64,000 nucleotides of DNA, taken from the NCBI RefSeq assembly GCF_963678975.1, contig NC_089276.1, positions 32,611,716-32,675,715 on the forward strand, in the 5' to 3' direction. The notes beneath the pieces were generated by a model. That model saw only the letters and a program-made list of their open reading frames with translations, did not search any database and was not told the origin of the DNA. This DNA comes from Dysidea avara (lineage: Eukaryota; Porifera; Demospongiae; Dictyoceratida; Dysideidae). Positions 11,523 to 22,800 of this stretch are shown piece by piece (position 1 is the first letter of the stretch; each line of letters opens with the position of its first letter). Position numbers and translations under genes: made by a program.

Positions 11523-13487
11523 TGTCATGACTAATGTCATTTGATGTATAAATTGTATGTGTGTGTGCGTGCGTGTGCACGTGTGTACGTGCGTGCATGT
11601 ATACGTGTGTGTGACATCATACAGTGCAGTAATAGGGATCATGGATGTTTGCACATACTCACAATAAAATTGATCTGAAACCAACCTCACAATACCTTCA
11701 TGGCACCTTGGCAGTATTGCTGAAGTATTATATAACCAAGCCCAAAGTGCCTTCAGGGCAATCCAAAACATATCTGATAAATTGCTACAAATTTAAAATC
11801 ACTGCTTGTTCAGAGGCATTTTCTACTGCCTGAATGACTAACTTATTAGTAGCATAACTTGTAATGCTATGGGCTTGATTTATTCACTGCTAGATGTCTG
11901 ACAGTTGCCTTCGCACACATCATGTATTTGGTCTCCTTTGTGTCCCATAGTCTTTTCGCTGACAGCACAAGGTGTCAATTTGTGGTAGCACAATATGGCT
12001 TCCTGTGGCTAACTACCATGCAAGGGGCTGGGGTATCACACTAATAGCCACTATACTACAATCTGCGACTGCAGTCAAAGTGAAAGTGAAAGATCAATGA
12101 GACAAGCTAATTTTACACAAAACATATTTCCAGCACAATCAAAGTAGTGCATGAAAATCGAAAATAAATAGAACCAGGTCAATGGCAATATCTATGTCAA
12201 TCGTCAAGACTGCAAAACCTAAATCCAAAATCAATTTTGACCGTGGTCGCAAAGCATAGCACAGTGCCACAGAATTGTCTTTGTGACAGAATTGATTTCT
12301 TGTACTGTTCTTTATATTGCTGTGTAAGGGGTGAACATACATAGTTGAAAACGTAACACATGTACAATGGCTACGTACTTAAGTTCAATATTGAATTTAT
12401 GGTATGTCTTGTACTATTCTTCCTTTTGATGTGGTATTTACCAGTCATAAGTGTGGTACAAAAATTTTACAAGTACTTATGTTTGATTTGGGATCATAGG
12501 AATAAAAAGTAGTGAAACAAGGGAGGTCAGCTAGATTTACTAGCTATAGTGGACATCTACTCCCTAATACTGAAGTGTCTGCTAGTACTCCCCTCGAGTC
12601 CCTTGCTTCACAACTTTTTATTTTTATGATAAGTTCCTATTTTCTTTGTTTATTGTGTATACTGTACCCCCCCAATATTAGTCATGATTTTTTGCACAAA
12701 TGTACTGTTGCATGTGTGAAATTACTCAATTCGAAAATTTTCTACAATTGTAAGAATGCATGTTGTATATAAGGTTCAGATCATCTGATGAGAATTGACA
12801 GTGGCTTGCACTTACATGTTCAATCATTTAACTCATCGGTAAGTTTTATGTGGCAATAAAAGATCTTGTTGGGGTGCGTACACACTGTACATTAAATATT
12901 TATCATGCCAAATTTACACTAGCAACTTCAAAGCAATCAAGCATGGAAATTTCTCTCAGTAAACTATGTATGCACATATCAGTGATTATATTCTAGAGTG
13001 GATTGAGTGAATGTTACTTTTCTTCTACCAAAGAAAGGAAATGGCCAGCTAGTACACTTGTCCATTGCTATATTCATGCATCATGCATGCCTCAGGAACC
13101 AACTGGCTACACAGTAATTTAAGTTGGCTGTATAACTTCACAGTATGGTGATTTTTTTTTATTAAGGCTTTACAGCACAAGTGCTGAAAGTCTGTAGAAC
13201 ACCTGGTCCTGCAGCCTGTTTAAAGTTGTACAATTACTAGACAGATGTTAACAACATCATGGGGAGAGCCTGAGTGCATGAGCCTTGCATAAAATTCTAT
13301 TTGTGCATGGTTGACATGTGGTGTGTTTTGTTATTTTGTAGGTGAAGAAGAGAACAGATTTGAGCAAGACTGCTAGTATGTACCCACTGCTAGCTATTTT
13401 TGGCAGCTACACTTCACATTTCATTAACTACAATGTACATGTGCATGAAATTCAATAATTATGTGCCACTTGGTTGATTACGACATA
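11523..13487. other. gene-poor stretch with an NLR first-exon relic
   Basis: GT-rich microsatellite at about 11555-11612. Inverted fragment of repeat D at 11890-12010. Segment 12420-12620 resembles the upstream flank and first codons of the NLR gene: the reading from 12512, VKQGRSARFTSYSGHLLPN, parallels MKQRRSSKTSGYLIP, with GTG in place of ATG. No DEATH or NACHT exon follows. A dispersed repeat (AGGCTTTACAGCACAAGTGC) lies at 13154-13235 and again at 63885-63955. Confidence 0.5.
11663..11668 (+). terminator. AATAAA polyadenylation signal
   Basis: An AATAAA lies about 140 bases after the LRR stop, the first on this strand after the gene. It is a plausible 3' end signal for the NLR transcript. 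Confidence 0.4.
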
Positions 13488-15161
13488 GGAAGTGGCTATA
13501 TTTACGGGCCCGTAACGAAGGATTTTTTTGCTATATTTACGGCATTCCTAAGTGCGCATGTGCAAGCATCTCATGACTTAGTTTGTTACTATTAAAAAAA
13601 AAAACTTAGATAAAATCGTGACACAAAAAGGTATAAGAAACGAAGAAAAAAAGCGTGATGTTATCGAGGTTCAAACCCACACATCCAGGATTCGAGTACC
13701 CACGCTCTACCACTGTACCACCGGTGCTTGCTGGATATTTCTCTTGTTTTTGTAGCTACTAGCTATTTAAATGTTACAAATCTATAGTCTAACCCATACC
13801 AGTGAAGAAGAAACCAAAGCTGAACCCGACCCTAACCCTAACGTTAACCTGACGTTTGCCTGTTAAACACAATGATGACTTTCACTGTCTGTATGAAGGT
13901 AAGTTTTTGGGTGAGTTCGAGGCGAGCTGGGGTTGGCCCGGCTTCGCCGGGACGCTTGCTTCGCTCGCTCCAACCCTAGCTTGCCTCGAACTCACCCAAA
14001 AACTTACCTTCATACAACTAGTGTGTTTGATACTCGAGTTAGGCATTCCAGCCTGATTTTAAAATTTTGGAAAAATGGACTTTTTATATGCTCAATAGAT
14101 AGAGTATTGAATGCCGATCTCAGAAATATATAGTTTGTTGGGTTGGAATTAGCTACTTCGGCATGCACAGTGCTTAAAAACTGAAAAAAGGTATATTTTT
14201 TCTCCAGAGCTCCCCATACATTTTAAAGGGAAAAATGGCACAATTGAAACAGGAAGCCATCTAGCAATCTGGACTGCCTTGAAACTGCAGTTGCTTCTAG
14301 CTGCAGGTTTGTACATGTAATGGGAGTAACTTCAGATCGTATCGGATCTCAACAATCTTTGTAAGTTTTGTGGTGAGCAAATGTGTTTCTCCTATTGCAC
14401 ATTTCTCAATACAATGGTGTATACCCATAGGCAAGTGGCTATCTCAAGTAAGTAAAAACATCAAGTTAACAACTTATAAAGGTAAACAACTAAAGTGGAG
14501 GTGCCACAATGATGCAACAATACCTAAGGTGGAGTTGTGGTTTCAATTACGGCATTGTTATGCCGACTTTGAAGTGGTTTGTATTTTTGAGCTGATGACA
14601 CAGCCATCAGAAAATTACTCTGGAGCTGAAAATCGCTAACCCGAGCGAAGTAACTACGCACTTTAAAGTAAGCACCAGTGACTACCTTCTATCCGACAGT
14701 ACGTTTTTTAAAGTTTTAAAGTATTCTACATACATTACAAGGCTTGAAAAGATTACAAAACAACACAAAACTTACTTATATCAAGAGTTAATAACTCTAT
14801 TATTAACTCTTGCTTATATGTAATGTGCACGACAACACTAAGATTTTTATGATGATCAGCGTGTGGACAAACCCCATAGCGATTTTCATCCTCATTGAAG
14901 CTCGCACTACGGAGCAATCCCAAGTTAAACACGAGTTGTTATTTTGTGCCAGGGTTCTATTGGGGAATATACGGAGAATTTTTTTATTTAAAAATCTCGG
15001 ATACTGGAATGCCTACTCGAGTTATACAACAAACGACCAGGTAAATAAATATTTGCACCATGACCGACTAAGTCACGAGATGCTTGCACATGCGCACTTA
15101 GGAATGCCGTAAATATAGCAAAAAAATCCTACGTTACGGGCCCGTAAATATAGCCACTTCG
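13488..15161. mobile_element. long-TIR DNA element, MULE-like, non-autonomous
   Basis: Terminal inverted repeats of about 90 bp, nearly identical, begin GAAGTGGCTATATTTACGGG. They are flanked by a 9-bp direct repeat with one mismatch (TACGACATA at 13479-13487, TACAACATA at 15162-15170). Long TIRs with 9-bp target duplications point to the Mutator-like group, but I see no transposase. Inside are a tRNA-like segment on the minus strand (about 13658-13730), a long hairpin (13888-14020), and open frames of up to 100 codons that I do not recognise. The superfamily is an inference. Confidence 0.65.
13888..14020. repeat. long hairpin inside the MULE-like element
   Basis: Arms of about 50 bp, complementary with a few mismatches (GAAGGTAAGTTTTTGGGTGA against TCACCCAAAAACTTACCTTC), enclose a GC-rich centre containing CCCGGCTTCGCCGGG. 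The GC content is far above the surroundings. Confidence 0.8.
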
Positions 15162-15571
15162 TACAACATATTATAAGCGGCCAGTTCGTGTTTTGTGATC
15201 ATAGCACACGTACATACTGAAAACTACAACATACTACTACTTATTACCTAACTATATACTTATTACTACCTATACGTACTTAACTTAACCAATGTCAAAG
15301 TCAGGAAATTCGTCCTCAGCAGTAAGCGAAACATATTAGAAACTGTGCAGCGTTGGTCAAGGGCGGTGGAGCAGGCCAAGGAGTGAGGGGGCCAGGCCAA
15401 CTGTAAGTTGAAGACCAAAAAGAAAAAAAAGTCATTACCTGCTGACAATAGCTGTTCTCCACCAATTATATCTCCTTATTATTTATAACTACACATGCAT
15501 ACGTACGTAGCTAAGTAGTAGCTTGCTACACTGCTTCTCTGAATACTGTGACTGCTCTATTAGACTTTAGA

Positions 15572-17060
15572 TAGGGTCCGCAATCCGAAAAATCAACTTT
15601 CACAAATCGATCCCCCTACCATTGTGGGATGTTCATTGTAGTATCCCATTGCTAGATCCACCATAAAACCGGAGGCACGGTTGTTGTCTTCACAGAACTA
15701 TCGATTTTAGTATTTCGTGAGATGCAAAAACTATTTTTAAAATTTCGGGCTCCACACAAAGAACAGGATAGAACTTGCTGCTTAGCTAGATATTATCTAG
15801 AGTTAATGTAGTTAAAAAGTACGCACAGTAATAAGCAAATGATTCACTGGGTTCCCGGCACAGGGTTGCTTTCTCTCAAAAAGCAGAAAACGAAACACGA
15901 ATTTTCGAATTCAAACTGCCCCACCAGCCAAGACAAGAAAACCCAACTCTTCCTCATAGTGATGTGTTAAGGTTGGATGCATAGTCTGTCTATGCTGTTA
16001 GTTTGGAAAGGATCTGAGACTTCTCACCATCTGGGTGAAGAACGTCAAAATTTTCGTGCGTCATTTCAAGGGATTCTCTCAATGGTACCAAAGTGCTTTC
16101 CGGTATTTCTGATGCCACACTGGTCACTTAATTTTGTTTAGAATGATGATAAATGATGGTTCAAAACGTTTGGTAGTAGTAGTAGTTGGTGTTTCTGTGA
16201 TTTCATATGATGCAGTATACCAGCAGCTCAACAGGAGCTCCACCCAGCTCGAATAAAAAATGAAAGATTTTGTGCATTTTTCGGTTTGTTTTGGGATATT
16301 TTGCAGCATAATGGTGATGTAGGGTGATCTAGTGAAGATTTGAAGTTGCTGTGGAGCATTAGAGGTGAAGTCAAATTTGGACGATTTTGCTGCCTCCCTT
16401 GATGCATAGCTTAGAACGAGGCGTGGAGGCTGTGGATGAAATAATAATTGACAACCGCTGTTACCAAACGTTCAGGGACATCTTTTGCCATAGTTTTAGT
16501 CTATAATTGATGATTGTTGTGGCTGCAGAAGCGCTGGAAATGGGTAGAATTTGCAACACAATTCTTTGATGCTGTAAAAATTTTTGACGCTCGTCACCCA
16601 GATGGTGAGAAGTCTCAGATCTTTTCCAAACTAACAGCATAGACAGACTATGCACCCAACCGTATCGAAACACTATGAGGAAGAGTTGGCTTCTCTTGCC
16701 CTGGGTGGTAGGGCAGTTTGAATTCGAAACTTCGTAATTCTTTGTCTGTTTTTTCAAAGAAAGCAACCCTGTGCCGGGCACCCAGCAAACCATTTACTTA
16801 TTTCTGTGCGTAGTTTTCAACTACAACAACTCTGGATACGATTTGGCTAAGTAGCAAGTTTCATCCGATCCTTTGTGTTGAGCACGAAATTTTAAAAATA
16901 AATCTTGCATCTTGTGAGATACTGAAAATGATATTTCTGTGAAGGCAACAATCGTGCCTCCGGTTTCATGGTGGATCAAGCAATGGGATACTACAATGAA
17001 CATCCCACAATGATAGGGGGATTGATTTGTAGAAGTTGGTTTTTCGGATTGCGGACCCTA
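15572..17060. mobile_element. foldback DNA element, hAT-like, non-autonomous
   Basis: Two arms of about 480 bp are inverted copies at roughly 85-90% identity by eye. The ends are TAGGGTCCGCAATCCG and CGGATTGCGGACCCTA. The flanking direct repeat CTTTAGA (15565-15571 and 17061-17067; 8 bp if the adjacent A is counted) suits a hAT-type target duplication. The element lies within a GACTGCTCTATTAGA-type repeat. No transposase is seen. Confidence 0.7.
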
Positions 17061-17984
17061 CTTTAGAGTATCCAGATCCTGACTGTTCTATTAGAGTATC
17101 TCGATCTTTTCTTGCAAACAGTGTCCCCGGCATAAACATGACCTCCTGGCCTCCCCGTCTCCACCGCCTATGGCGTTGGTGCTACTGGTGTCATGATCTA
17201 TAATGCCATTGATCGTCTCAGTATTCCCTGTCTTCTGCAGTTTCATTGGCTCTCTTCTTTGAGTGTGCATAGCGTATACTTGCTTCTGCTTCACCTGGAG
17301 TTTCTGTCTGTCCATGTAGATAACAAGTTCTAAGCCATGCTATTAAGACCATGTGGCGCAAATACGGTATTTTTTCGTACAGGAAATTTTTGTGAACGTG
17401 ACGCACGTACCATTCACCAACCACTGTGCGGCAATCCGTTTTCGTACAGGAAATTTTTGTGAACGCTAGTCTTATATGGAATCATTCGTGTTTTCTTGTA
17501 ATTGTTCGTAAACGAGACGTACGTACCATCGACTCGCTAGTGTGGGGCTCGCCCCAATAAAGTATGTTTGAAAAGGTGTAGAAAGGAGGAAAAAATCCAT
17601 GACTGGGCCTGGCCATGGCCATGGGCAGCCTCGAACCTGCAGCCATCCGATTAATGCTCAAATGCATGTTTTGGCACTTGCTTGATCACTTGGATTCCAC
17701 GGTGTGCAGATGTATCTCATTACCATAGATCCTTTACACCGGGTGTAATGGGTCTATGTCATTACAAACGTAGGGAAGCCATCATGCGCTACTGCAAATC
17801 GACACTTTGCACTGTCAGTAAACACCACACACTGAGATTTGGCATGGTTGGCTTCCTTATTTTGAATAATTATTATACTGAGCTAGTATTGTGTGTTTCT
17901 TGTTAACTATCCTGAAACCAAGAAATTTGTATTTTTGTGGGTTAAACACCATTTTCCATTCGTCTGCTCATTTTCCCATTAAGT
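17061..17984. other. repeat debris without a gene
   Basis: Contains the motif GACTGTTCTATTAGAGTATC at about 17083, two direct copies of TTTCGTACAGGAAATTTTTG (near 17373 and 17441), and a fragment of repeat D at 17770-17850. No coding exon is supported. Confidence 0.45.
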
Positions 17985-19440
17985 CTAAATCCTTAAAACT
18001 GCAGTACGGCTTTAATCCAGTCAAGTAAATTACCTCGGATACCGCAATGGTGGAGTTTATGGAACGGGTGTTGATGGGACACTTTGTTGAATGCTTTTGA
18101 AAAATCTAGTGGTATGACATCAGTTTGATCATTGTCATTTTATTTAAGCCGGCTTTCGGCAAAGTCATTAATAGTAGCTGAGTTTCACATGAGTGACCTT
18201 GTCTAAATCCATGTTGTTGATCACACAGAAGATTATATTGGCAAAATGGGAGTATATAATTATGTGAATTCACAATGTGTTCTAACAGCTATGAACAGAT
18301 GCATGTTAATAAAATGATCACCCTTTTTAAAGAGTGGTACTATACTTGCCCTTTCCAATTTAAAGGTAGCGAACATTGTTTTAGTGAGGTATGAAAAATG
18401 AAGGTTAAGGAGGGAGAAATAATTTCTCTAGTTTCTTTCAGTAGACGGGCTGGTATTCCGTCAGGTCCACAAGCTTTATGGATAGCCAAAGATTGCAGCA
18501 GCTCAAAAATGCCATTAGTGTCAACTATGATAGGGTTGATGTCCAGTACAGATCATACATGTAACTGTGGAGGAGTCTCGAACTGGAGTAAATACTGATG
18601 TAAAGTACTCATTGAGTGTTTGTGCTTTAACTAAGCTATCATTGATTACAACATCATTAACCTTAATGGTGCCACACCACAGTGGTCTTTTTTTTGACTC
18701 TTGATGTAAGTCCAAAGCTTTTTTTGACACAGAACCATTTGAATCAACTAGCCCTTCACTATAATCATTGTAAGCTTTACGACATTCCTTGTGTTTAAAG
18801 CTATGATAAGTATCCCATGCAATGATGATTACAATTTGAGTAGCTGCCTGGCTAAGTTGTAAAGTCGTTATTTTTTACGAGATAAACGCTTAATGTAAGA
18901 GGTCACCCATGGTTGCTTTGTATTGGTGGAAGAAAGCTTAGATGGTACTGACTTGAGCTAAAGCCACTCCAAATAAATTCTCTGTTTCCCGTCCTGGACT
19001 CATGCCATATTTGCATGCGGGTGGGTGGTCCATTTTCATTATTTCATTATAAGATTGGCAGCTTTTCAAGCCAGTGTTTTCCTGGCACAACCATAAAAGC
19101 TGCATAAAAACATGTTTAAGCTTGTTCCTTTCTTTTTAAGTTGCAAAAATAGCACAAATGTAAAGTTTGTGCTGATTTGATAGCACTGCTGACACTGGCT
19201 TTTACTTAGCCTCTCAGTAAGCAAGAATAAATGGCAGAATACGGAATAATAGAATATTTAGGGCTGACAGTAACCAGATGCGGGCGGTGGACGGGAAACA
19301 GAGAATTTATTTGGAGTGGCCTAAGCACTTGAAGCACATTTGTTTGAAACCATTCCATAACGCCTCCACTGGTGTGGACAAAGAGTATTCACTTTAAAAA
19401 TCACCACTAAATTGACTTACGATATCTTTTACAGGGTGTT
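17985..19440 (-). mobile_element. CR1/L2-like LINE ORF2 fragment, split by a MITE
   Basis: On the minus strand, pieces read as the linker and reverse transcriptase of a non-LTR retrotransposon. They include KQPWVTSYIKRLSRKK (about 18875-18930), a KKALDLHQESKK...GTIKVNDVVINDSLVKAQTLNEYFTSVF-type stretch (18600-18730; shown here in summary), and, after several stops and frame changes, QTDVIPLDFSKAFNKVSHQ (about 18050-18110) of RT block A. LINE-like sequence (PVEALWNGFKQMCFKCL) resumes beyond the MITE at 19322. The copy is dead and 5'/3' incomplete. The clade is judged from motifs only. Confidence 0.75.
18962..19321. repeat. PIF/Harbinger-like MITE, copy 1
   Basis: TIRs of about 32 bp begin GCCACTCCAAATAAATTCTC, flanked by TAA on both sides. 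Length is 360 bp. It interrupts the LINE, so it is younger. Sister copies lie at 33603-34109 and 39338-39710. Confidence 0.8.
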
Positions 19441-19857
19441 TTACTGTTAACTACCATATCTGCTCTATGCCAAAGAAATGACTTCCTTTTGGTAGGCTGC
19501 TGGTGAGTGATTGTGACAGAAGCTTCAGTTAAAATAGTCTCAGTCATGGTCACTGATGCCTACAACAGCAACTGTGCACTTGATCCCCGGCTCGTAATTT
19601 CTCTTGCATGGCAACCCAGTGTCACTCCACCTTCTCAGTCATTATTAAAGCCTGGCTTTGTCACCTTTGTGCGGTGTGGTTTCTTACGTAAAACACACAC
19701 AATCGTAGACTCGTGACTGCAGCCGTACACGGCGTAACCTATTAATTTAGCTGAAACCACAGCAGTTCCTTATACAGATCAGAACGAGTATCGTTTCGGT
19801 TGTATATAGTGCTGTGGCGTACTTCGCGAAGAACGGTAATCAGTGTGGACGCGGGCG

Positions 19858-22800
19858 ATGGCTAAACAGGCAATGAAACTGCACTTGCAACAGCAAGGTT
19901 AGTTACTGTTAGCCACTAGTGACTTGCACTGTGTCTCGCCTAGGTAGCAAACGTACCGTTCTGCGTTCAAGTTTGTCAATATATACCTTAATTGGAACAC
20001 ATCGGCTTTTGAAAACATTTACAAGTTTAAGTCATATACGTTACGTAAGGGGCAGGTTATGGTACCGGGTAGTAGGGCTCCTCAGGGGCGGATCCAGGAG
20101 CTGCTGGCAAGGGGAGGGGCACAAACAGGCTAAGGGCAATACGGTGGGGAGAGCAGCTTCAAATAATCACCTCTGTTGATTTTTGGTCTTTGCAGATGGT
20201 TGTGAAGTCTTAAACATTAAGACTTCACAACCATCTGCAAAGTTGTGTAACAGGCTAGTTTAATGCCAAAGGTTCCATTTTAGGTAAATAAGCTAAGGCT
20301 GTCTTGTGTATCAGTTATAGCGCAACCTAGCACTAGAATCTTTTGTATTTTTTTTTTTTTTGCTGCTGTTTTTGGTGGACCCTTTGTTTTTTGCTCTGTG
20401 TATCAATGATCTGCCTACTGTTGTCAAATACTGCATTTTGGATTTGTATGCTGATGATGCTGAGATGCACTGTAGTCATTCAGACCTAAGTGTAGTGGAG
20501 TCACAAGTTTGCAATCTGACGTAGATGATGTGACTCACTGACTTTGCAGTTCACGGCTATGTTTAAATGTTGTCAATGCTTGTCGGGAGCCGTCAGAGAA
20601 TCAGTACTGCAGAGAATTGCAAATAAAACCCTTAATGTTTCTATTGGAAGCCACAATATTGAATCAAGCTAGTTCTGTTCATTATTTAGGAGCTACAATT
20701 GACCCTACACTCTCATGGAATTTGCATATTTCTAATGTGGTGTCTAGATTTCGATTTAGAATTGCTTCAATCCTTCAGTTCCATTATCACCAAGAATACT
20801 TTGAATAATTGCTGTATACTGCTTTTGTGTTGCCAGTTTTTGACTATTGCGATGTTGTCTGGTGTCCTACTGCTACCAAGTTAACTAGTAGCTATGATTG
20901 ATAGAGTACATTCTAAGTTTACCAAGAAGTTGCCACCATCCTGTGCTTCCAGGTTATCTTTTACTTTGACTGGACGTCAATGTTACCACACAGTCATTCA
21001 AGTTTTCAAGTCTGTAAATAATTATTCACCCATATATTTGCTAAATGTTTTTCGGTATTCTAAAGATGTGACTGGTTATTGTGGACGTAATATTAATTGC
21101 CTATTTGTTCCCAGAGTTGCCACTAACTTTGGTAAAGAAGTTTCTTTTATCATGGAACGATTTTATGGAACAGTTTGGCATTAACAGTTGTACAGGCTAC
21201 CACTTTGTCATCATTTAAGTATTTGTATTTTAATTAAGTATCTTTTTTGCTGGTGTGTATTTTTGTATACTGTTTACAGGGCTCCATTGAAAATCAGCTC
21301 AAACTGAGTAGACTCCCTGTTTAAATATTACAATTACAATTACATAGGAACACGATCATTATTTTAGAGGCGCTTAATACGCACAAAGGTATGTAGTGGG
21401 TGACACATTACAGATGCTTTGAAATGGTAGTAACATGAATTTTTTTCATGAGTTATCATTTGCCTGACAGAGTTTAATAATATGCAATGGGGTGGGGCAT
21501 TTATCCCAAATGGGACCTTGAAATGCCTCATCTTTGGATATAGCTACAGTACATTGTTTATTTATTTATTTTGCTTTGTGTGAAAGAAAAACACCAAAGG
21601 TCTCTTGGTAGCAACAATCATTTGTTTAGGTACTCTCAGGCATTAGTTCTATTATTCAGTACTACATGATCGATGTTGAATTCCAGTATTAATAAACCAT
21701 GCACCTTATATAAGCTTTAATTCTTGCAAGTTGTTAGCTAGTGGGATACACGATAATTAATAATTAGTTTCCCATCCTTACCCATGTCACCATTTCAGTT
21801 CCTTACTGCATCAATGAAATTTTGTACTATTGGTGGCATGATGAGAAACTATAATATGTGACCTGCTAGCTAAGTGAAAACCCAAAAATTCAATTTCAAA
21901 ACAAACCAACAAAAAAAAACAATTGCAACTTGTTTGTATTTTCTCAAACTTCATTTTGACCTTTTTTTTGTTGCCTATAGAGGGAACTTGCAATGGACTG
22001 TTAAAGTTTAAGCCTTATTGGGTAAGAGCTTTTGAAGTTAGATGATAGACAACATGAAGAACAAAACTGACAATCGATTTGTACGTGGAAAAAAATTACA
22101 GGCACTTGTTTAATTGATCATCATGCAGTCTTGAGTGCAATGGGCTACATAGAACGGACTACAGAGTTGAGACTTGTGTCATTCTATTCATAATGAACTG
22201 TGACATTCATCAAGGTATAGTTTTGGCCCACATGCATGCTATCAAGCAAGAAGGCTGTTCAAGTTTAGAAATGGCGACAATAAAATTACATTTTGCTGCA
22301 ATGTAAACAAACACCCATAACCCATGTTTGCTTTATAGTACAGAAACAAAACAAAGATACATTTTCTTACTCACCATGAAAAAACAAATCCATTGGTATA
22401 ATTATTAGATACTTCAATTCATGTCTGTTTACTGAAAATGTGTTTATGTAGAATTTGTTTTTACTCTAGTATTTTAATGGCATTTATCTCACAAACAGAA
22501 TTATACAAACAAGTTGGGGTTTTGCTCAGTAGGCAACATATGTATAATTAAAAGCTAGTAGGTATCTATACTGGGATAAAAGAATTGTTTGTAGTTGATA
22601 AACAGTCATTCTATTTTACCGTTCTGACAAAGCGATGCTCAGTAGCTAGTTTTGTTCTGAATGAGTAGTTTTGGGGAAGAATCTGTGTAAGAGATGTGGT
22701 CCAAACATTTGCAGTTTTACGTGATGGCTAACTAATATGTAGCATTAGTTAATGTACTACTAGTGAATCAACAACACCAATATTGCACTATATAAATGGG

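Noticed and set aside
11445-11771. 108-codon minus-strand frame over the NLR 3' end
   Set aside because: Antisense to LRR coding sequence and a GT microsatellite that yields a run of His/Thr codons; no domain.
13658-13730. tRNA gene on the minus strand
   Set aside because: Box-like motifs are present but no clean acceptor stem or anticodon arm could be folded; kept only as a tRNA-like segment.
13826-13850. Telomere-like CCCTAACCCTAAC
   Set aside because: Only about three units, inside a TIR element, with no terminal context.
21971-22020. Extra exon of the coiled-coil gene
   Set aside because: It has splice-like borders and is open in one frame, but it would end in phase 0 where the exon at 24444 needs phase 1.
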